Source: Perkinsus chesapeaki (Eukaryota; Perkinsozoa; Perkinsida; Perkinsidae). Taken from it: a stretch of 36,844 nt of DNA. The notes below the pieces were generated by a model. It worked only from the letters and a program-made list of their open reading frames with translations, was not told where the DNA came from and made no database searches. The stretch is taken from NCBI GenBank assembly GCA_013115145.1, contig JAAPAO010000357.1, positions 1-36,844 of the forward strand. The letters are read 5' to 3'. The position numbers and the translations under genes are program-made. Shown piece by piece: positions 32,368-36,844 of the stretch. Within the stretch, counting starts at the first letter, position 1. Each line of letters opens with the position of its first letter.

Positions 32368-32619
32368 TTACCTCAACGTGAGTGGATTATTCTCAGTGAA
32401 TCTCAAAAGCTGGAAGCACCCCATGAAGAGTAGTCTAATGCGCTGGACAGCATCATGGTGCTGACTTCGGACAGACGTGTAATGGCCTTCAGCAATTCGA
32501 AGCCGAGCCACCAAAGCGGCTACCCGGAGCGTGGCATAGTAGGCGAACACCTTACCAGTGACAACAACAATGGTCGGCTGAGCAACGATACCAATAGCTT
32601 TATAGAAGGGCGGTGGCAT
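32368..32619 (-). CDS. Hypothetical membrane-protein exon or short ORF
   Basis: The frame starts MPPPFYKAIGIVAQPTIVVV and carries a hydrophobic helix, then an amphipathic Arg-rich region (LRVAALVARLRIAEGHY). It ends with TENNPLTLR at a donor-like GTAACT. Possible first exon of the membrane protein continuing at 32137. No family recognised. Confidence 0.35.
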   Translation of the reverse strand: MPPPFYKAIGIVAQPTIVVVTGKVFAYYATLRVAALVARLRIAEGHYTSVRSQHHDAVQRIRLLFMGCFQLLRFTENNPLTLR

Positions 32620-32656
32620 TCGCCTACTGGCAACGTTATCGCCCTTGTGCCGTCTT

Positions 32657-33365
32657 TTATACCTGATAGAATCCCATTATGTAACGGATGAAGTGGTGAT
32701 GTCGAGGGAGGCTTACTCGATGATATCCCCAGCCATCCGACGATCGATCCGAACGCTCGGTAAGGCCGTTGGTTGCTAATGATTTGAGATATGACTTCGG
32801 AGATGTGACAGTAGTAGACTTACTCTGTACTCTTTGCTTAACCGTGAAGGTGGCATCAACACTCTCTGCACTTTCCGCGGTAGCAGATGAGCTAGTCCGG
32901 GTTGTAGAACCCGTTCCAGAAAGTCCTAAAACAGCACTGAGTAAGCCAAGTCGAGTGGAGGAGAATATAGCACTGCAAATCATTTGAACTGTAGTTCACA
33001 AGCCAAGGCATTCCCCGGCCATTTTTCTGAGCGACACAAGTATTAAGCCGGGATATGGGAAGCGAGAAATATCTTACAGTGGCCCAGTTGAAACTATAAG
33101 CCACTTTTCCAGTGAAATATAACAAATCGCAGAAGTGAAGTACGGAAAGTTACCATTGATACTTAAATCCAACTCTCTACTTTCTTTTATAGTACTTCTC
33201 AATAGCTCTACTAAGAACTACGAGCTTCCCTCAAGTCATATCTCAAGGCGGAGAGATGTGCAGTGATATGCAGTGGTAACCCACCTCATCCATGCCTAAC
33301 AAGCATTCCCTTATAGATTCATCCGACAAGTGTGGATTAAAGGCAATAAATAGTAATCTTTGCAT
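32657..33365 (-). CDS. Unrecognised gene, N-terminal exons
   Basis: Exon 33365-33285 (MQRLLFIAFNPHLSDESIRE) joins via a 67-nt intron to 33217-33154 (FLVELLRSTIKESRELDLSIN). After a 154-nt gap the frame VQMICSAIFSSTRLGLLSAV and a Ser/Thr-rich region follow (to about 32850), then TTNGLTERSDRSSDGWGYHR. Phases agree up to that point; the 3' end is unresolved. The start codon lies only ~60 nt from the stop of the upstream 83-residue gene. Confidence 0.45.
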
Positions 33366-33423
33366 CAACCTAAAGATACCACTATCACAGCGGAGCGAAG
33401 CGATTCACGAATACACATTTTCA

Positions 33424-33788
33424 TTACCGTGACAGTTTGGTGACACCTTTACGATCAACCAACAAATCAAACACTGAAGAATGCAGTAATAAATTTTGCA
33501 TGCTTTCTGGGAGATACACCAAAAGCCCTCTTGACCGAACCTGCCAATAATTCCCCATGCCGGGTTCGAACCCGCGACCTTTCGCATGAACTTACTTTGC
33601 AGTATATCCCGACCATCATAACACTCGCACCAACCATCACTGCAATCACTAGAGGGTAATTCACGACTATCTAATCATCACACACAGACACGATTATCAT
33701 ACCAATTCTCGCGCGCCACAAAACTGACTTTAGCCAATACTCCCAAAACTCCTGCAGCAATCGAACCGACTCCAATCCACTGGAGCAT
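33424..33788 (-). CDS. 83-residue membrane protein split by one B and one A intron
   Basis: Exons 33788-33729, 33670-33596 and 33540-33424 join with both introns in phase 0. Residues 1-20 (MLQWIGVGSIAAGVLGVLAK) and about 26-43 (PLVIAVMVGASVMMVGIY) are membrane helices, followed by a short soluble tail (LPESMQNLLLHSSVFDLLVD). No family recognised; the helix pair and size suggest a small organelle membrane protein. The intact frame and closed phases make the gene and its introns believable together. Confidence 0.7.
33541..33595 (-). other. Family-A intron, sense (83-residue gene intron 2)
   Basis: 55-nt intron with CGAAAGGTCGCGGGTTCGAA and a perfect 12-nt palindrome GGGTTCGAACCC. The donor is GTAAGTTC, the acceptor TTGGCAG. 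Confidence 0.85.
33671..33728 (-). other. Family-B intron, sense (83-residue gene intron 1)
   Basis: 58-nt intron starting GTCAGTTTTGTGGCGCGCGA, i.e. motif B begins at the donor itself; acceptor ATGATTAG. Confidence 0.85.
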
Positions 33789-34207
33789 TGTTAAATCATC
33801 AACCACAGGAAATAGCAAACTTAATGACACTATACCTGTGAAAATATGGCATTACCAACAAGATCTATGACAATGGGGCATTCAGCAAGAGTTATATTAT
33901 GATGAAATGGATAATATATATTAATTTTTATTACAATTGATCACTAGTCAGGATTATGACCTAGATGAAGCTAAACATCGGTGGAGATCAGCTTCCGAAT
34001 GGTATGAGTATCGAGTTCAACAACCCGTTCGCGATAACAAGTTATAGGGGGTGCATCTCAACTGAATGAACGCCCCGAATTGTATAGAGAAAGAGAGGTA
34101 GAGATTAAATCGAAAAAATACTGTTATTAAACTAACATCACATTGGTAGTGTAATAACGTATGAAATATGATACATTTTACACTGCAAGTCGCAATAATC
34201 TCCAAGT

Positions 34208-34703
34208 TCATAGTTCATCCGCCCTTGTCCTATTACTTCGTCTTTTTTTATCTTCATTAAACCTACCGCTCCTCTCTGCAACCACCACCTGTGAGCTACT
34301 TCTTCTTGGGATGGTGGTGGTGGTGGAATCTATCGATGAACTTGGCGAATTCATCACATCTATCTTTGGTGGCATAATAATCTTAGAATGCTCTCCCGAG
34401 GCCACGCCGAACTCAAGAATTTGGAAGTCAGAAAAACAACTGACCGGTGGTGGGTTACATCAATACTGAGGGTTAAAAGGAGGTGGGCGCGCACTTTGAT
34501 TGGGGTCGAATTGCGGAGCGGACGGAGGACGCTAAGAGGGCAAAAGATGATGCTAGGATAATAACTGTAATGAAATGGAATATAGAAATCCAAGCCCTTG
34601 GAGAGAGTGTCGAATTTAAGAGTTCATTCGGGTCTGTTCGAGAGGGGCGGCAGCTGAAGTTTGAAGCCGTCTGATACTACGGGATACAAATTCCCCGATT
34701 CAT
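34208..34703 (-). CDS. Putative secreted or anchored 105-residue basic protein
   Basis: Exons 34703-34688, 34564-34495 and 34439-34208 (introns 123 and 55 nt) keep phase and give a signal-peptide-like start (MNRGIF, then IILASSFALLASSVRSA) followed by FSDFQILEFGVASGEHSK and a Ser/Thr- and Arg-rich tail (RSGRFNEDKKRRSNRTRADE). The third exon is the best supported part. The proposed ATG overlaps the stop of the preceding gene by ATGA, so the first exon needs transcript proof. Confidence 0.4.
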
Positions 34704-35135
34704 GGTCCAATGGTCCATTGCCTACTGTGTAATTGCTGTTCCCCCCCGCTGATGGCCATTGTTGTGGGCCGCCGTAAAGGACCTTGAAGTGGAATTGTGT
34801 GAGGCGAGTCCAGTGAATCATTTACTATGTATTGAGTCGTCTGTGGATGATGAACCGGTCGAGTGTGGCGTCGACGACGATGGCAGCAGCAAACTATAAG
34901 TATAACCAAAAGTAACTAATTAATTTCGATGCCGAGGAACGAACCCACGACCTATCGATTACCAGCAGGAACCCGTCAAATCGCTTGTCTTCCAAAGGCT
35001 CCAACAAATACGCCAATTGCCCAGCACGTACATCTATCATCGTCACAGTCACGCGCCACGAAACTACCCATCACTACCTTCATAGGCTCCTCTCACGCTT
35101 GTCTTGTCTATTCCTTCAATCGCACTTTCAGTCAT
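34700..35135 (-). CDS. 114-residue single-pass membrane protein split by one B and one A intron
   Basis: Exons 35135-35078, 35033-34963 and 34915-34700 (introns 44 and 47 nt) give an N-terminal soluble part (SVRGAYEDVRAGQLAYLLEP), a membrane helix assembled across the second intron (FDGFLL + LLLVILIVCCC), a stop-transfer run HRRRRH and a polar tail. No family recognised. The Leu/Ile/Val/Cys helix followed by basic residues predicts the C-terminal tail is cytosolic. The gene lies 126 nt downstream of the FkbM-like stop. Confidence 0.65.
34916..34962 (-). other. Family-A intron, sense (114-residue gene intron 2)
   Basis: 47-nt intron with AGGTCGTGGGTTCGTTCC, then AAATTAATTAG. Removing it fuses the two halves of a single membrane helix. 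Confidence 0.8.
35034..35077 (-). other. Family-B intron, sense (114-residue gene intron 1)
   Basis: 44-nt intron with GTAGTTTCGTGGCGCGTGAC and acceptor GATGATAG. Confidence 0.8.
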
Positions 35136-35233
35136 GAAATCATAAGAAAGGAAATTAACAAGCTAAAGCAGCCTCGTCAAGTGAAGTAACACAAGGATAT
35201 GTGCTGGTTACGGAAATGAGGCCAAATCACGGT

Positions 35234-35249
35234 CAGCATGCTTCGCTCC
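35234..35249 (-). other. Motif C in the spacer after the FkbM-like gene
   Basis: CGGAGCGAAGCATG in the 126-nt gap between two minus-strand genes. The same block lies in a spacer on the plus strand at 33388-33402. Confidence 0.6.
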
Positions 35250-35260
35250 GCTGTATAGCC

Positions 35261-36707
35261 TTAGAAACCCCATTGGACGTATTCGATACCTTGATCAAGC
35301 AGATCTTTGATGATGGCATCTTGGCGAGCCTTGTGGTCAACTAAAAGATATTTTAAAGGTCAGAGTGATGCCCTCTATAATTACACCCTTTGATTTTCTT
35401 TACGATTTTTCCATGCCATTCGATCGCAACCCACTTGACTCTCCCCCTCAAGACGCCCGAGTCCAGCAGGTGCCTTACGACTGTATACCTAAAAACGCCG
35501 CTTAGGGGGATTGAACCCACGACCTTCCCCTCCATAAACCAGCACTACTCCGCTCCCTCTATGTCGACCTTCAGAAACACCGTCTGACGATAACCTTCTA
35601 GAATAACCCTTTTGATCCATTCGACGAAGTCAATAACGCAGCCGTCGGTCTTCCATTCACCTACGAGAGACGGCTACTACGCAAAAGTGTAACTACTGAC
35701 GGCCCATCAGACGATAAGACCAAAGTAGATGCCACTCAGGTAGAACTAGAACTAATCCAACAATGAACAAAGTACCACTACTGACATACAATAATTTGAG
35801 ATCAAGTACATTTAACTGGTTGAATTAGTTCATCCGTCCCTAGTGAAACTGACCTTGTTTTTTCTCCATAGATATCCTATCATACAAGCTAGTACCAACA
35901 GACTTATCCTTTCTGGCATTCACATCTTTTCTATCACTTCTATCACGCACAGTAATGTCATAAAAGTACCTACACCGAAAAGTAGGAGTTAGATTTACCA
36001 ATTGCATCTATGATTTCTAAGGAAAGATATTATAAATCGGGTCCTATTGAACCGCCAGCGATATTAAGCCATATAGGTCAACACGAGGATGCCAGCACTA
36101 CTATAAAGTAAAATAGTAAAATTATTGTTCCAATATACCGCCTTATAGTAAGAAAATCTACACAGTGCGATCGCTTATAAGATTCTCCCCTCACCCGACG
36201 GTCTTGGTAGCATTCCAAGCTCCGGCTAGGACGACATCGCAACGAGCAAGTTGGGCAAAAGAGTCACATCTGGCTTGGAGGTCGTCCTTCCATAAAGGGT
36301 TGAGCTCGAAAAGATACGCCTCCCACTCGTTAAGCTTAAGATCTTTCTGAGGTTAACTTGGCAATCCCTTGCTGAAAAGATATAATCACCTCGCCGAGTT
36401 TGTTGGCGGAAAACTCCTCGAAGAAATATTTAAGAGATGATCCATCGTTGGCGCCAAGGTCTATGTAAACCTTCCGGCCACGTGAGCTCACGGAATCCGC
36501 TGTAGGGCCGATCAAGGCACGGGAGCTACACTCGTCTAGAGCATCTTGAGGTTGATTCGCGTAAGATACAAAATAGGTCGAGTTCAGAGAGAAAGTTTTG
36601 AGGTAAGTGAAGTCTGGTCGGTGATAATTCCATACAATGCAGATGCATCCAATGACCCCCAGAACTATCGTCAAGGGGCTCACAAATGTCGAAGGTCCGT
36701 TGGACAT
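35261..36707 (-). CDS. FkbM-family methyltransferase-like membrane protein
   Basis: Six exons, 36707-36390, 36346-36195, 35969-35854, 35660-35549, 35488-35385 and 35340-35261, join in phase to 293 residues. Residues ~8-27 form a signal anchor. The SAM-binding motif is KVYIDLGANDGSS (residues 79-91). It is followed by EWEAYLFELNP, VVLAGAWNATKTVGYFYD, VGTSLYD, the family hallmark VFLKVDIEGAE then YTVVRHLL, and VKWVAIEWH. FkbM enzymes O-methylate sugars and similar groups; the acceptor is unknown, and a Golgi-lumenal role is inferred from the anchor. Introns are 43, 225, 192, 60 (family A) and 44 nt. The ATG at 36707 is the first in frame. Confidence 0.85.
35489..35548 (-). other. Family-A intron, sense (FkbM-like gene intron 4)
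   Basis: 60-nt intron containing GAAGGTCGTGGGTTCAATCC, then CCCTAAGCGGCG and TTTTTAG. It splits the hallmark VDIEGA-E-YTVVRH, so its limits are certain. Confidence 0.9.
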
Positions 36708-36746
36708 GTCAATTAAAAAACCGTCAACTTTCACGATTCACTTCGA

Positions 36747-36833
36747 CTACGGCGCACATTTGCTTCGCTCCTGCTGTTGATCGCCGGTTCCCCCTTCCCC
36801 GCTAACTCCTGGAACACTAGAACTTGTAGACAT
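36747..36833 (-). CDS. Very short ORF or exon (28 codons)
   Basis: ATG to TAG reading MSTSSSVPGVSGEGG then DQQQERSKCAP. Ser/Gly/Gln-rich; it may be a first exon or chance. It lies 40 nt upstream of the FkbM-like start and contains a motif-C-like GAGCGAAGC as coding sequence. Confidence 0.2.
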   Translation of the reverse strand: MSTSSSVPGVSGEGGTGDQQQERSKCAP

Positions 36834-36844
36834 TACGAAACAGT

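Noticed and set aside
33548-33590. A tRNA gene on the minus strand
   Set aside because: Only the 3' half is present, and the sequence is an intron between two in-frame exons.
1-36844. CRISPR array, prophage or bacterial operon
   Set aside because: No regularly spaced repeats, no phage genes and no ribosome-binding-site pattern; intron structure shows a eukaryotic nuclear genome.

Overview
The window is nuclear DNA of an intron-rich unicellular eukaryote. Coding exons are joined by very short GT-AG introns, mostly 39-60 nt. Genes are packed tightly, with same-strand neighbours often about 90-140 nt apart, and TAA, TAG and TGA all act as stops. The gene content (LicD/fukutin-like and FkbM-like membrane enzymes, a GalNAc-transferase, Vti1, VPS16, a Sec16-like tail, a Trf4-type polymerase) and the compact style fit an alveolate, most likely a Perkinsus-like perkinsid. 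That placement is inference; no rRNA or organellar marker is present. Exon joins were derived by hand from reading frame and splice-site phase; no transcript data were available.

Layout. 1-2439: two nearly identical LicD-family genes, tail to tail, the first cut by the window edge. 4843-5691: secreted SOD-like protein (minus). 7301-14911: a minus-strand secretory cluster of VPS16, Vti1, a polypeptide GalNAc-transferase and a two-TM ORF. 15435-25241: plus strand, with a long disordered Sec16-tail-like gene, an armadillo-repeat gene and a Trf4/PAPD5-like nucleotidyltransferase. 25669-36833: minus strand, with a multi-pass membrane protein, a TMEM254-like protein, several small membrane or secreted proteins and an FkbM-like methyltransferase. 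Intervals of 2440-4842, 5692-7300, 26600-28700 and 29300-31500 hold little that I can support as genes.

The most striking signal is in the introns. About 45 introns could be placed with consistent phase, and 14 of them carry one of three recurrent motifs, in either orientation: A, a tRNA T-arm/B-box block (GGGTTCGAACCC, usually preceded by AAGGTC and followed by a T-run before the AG); B, AATTTCGTGGCGCGTGA or ...GCGCAGTGA, which contains a tRNA A-box-like core; C, GCGGAGCGAAGCGATT. Unrelated genes carry them, and two small genes consist of three exons separated by one B and then one A intron. This looks like introner-type intron families, with A and B resembling the two halves of a tRNA promoter. 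The same motifs recur in the short spacers between same-strand genes.
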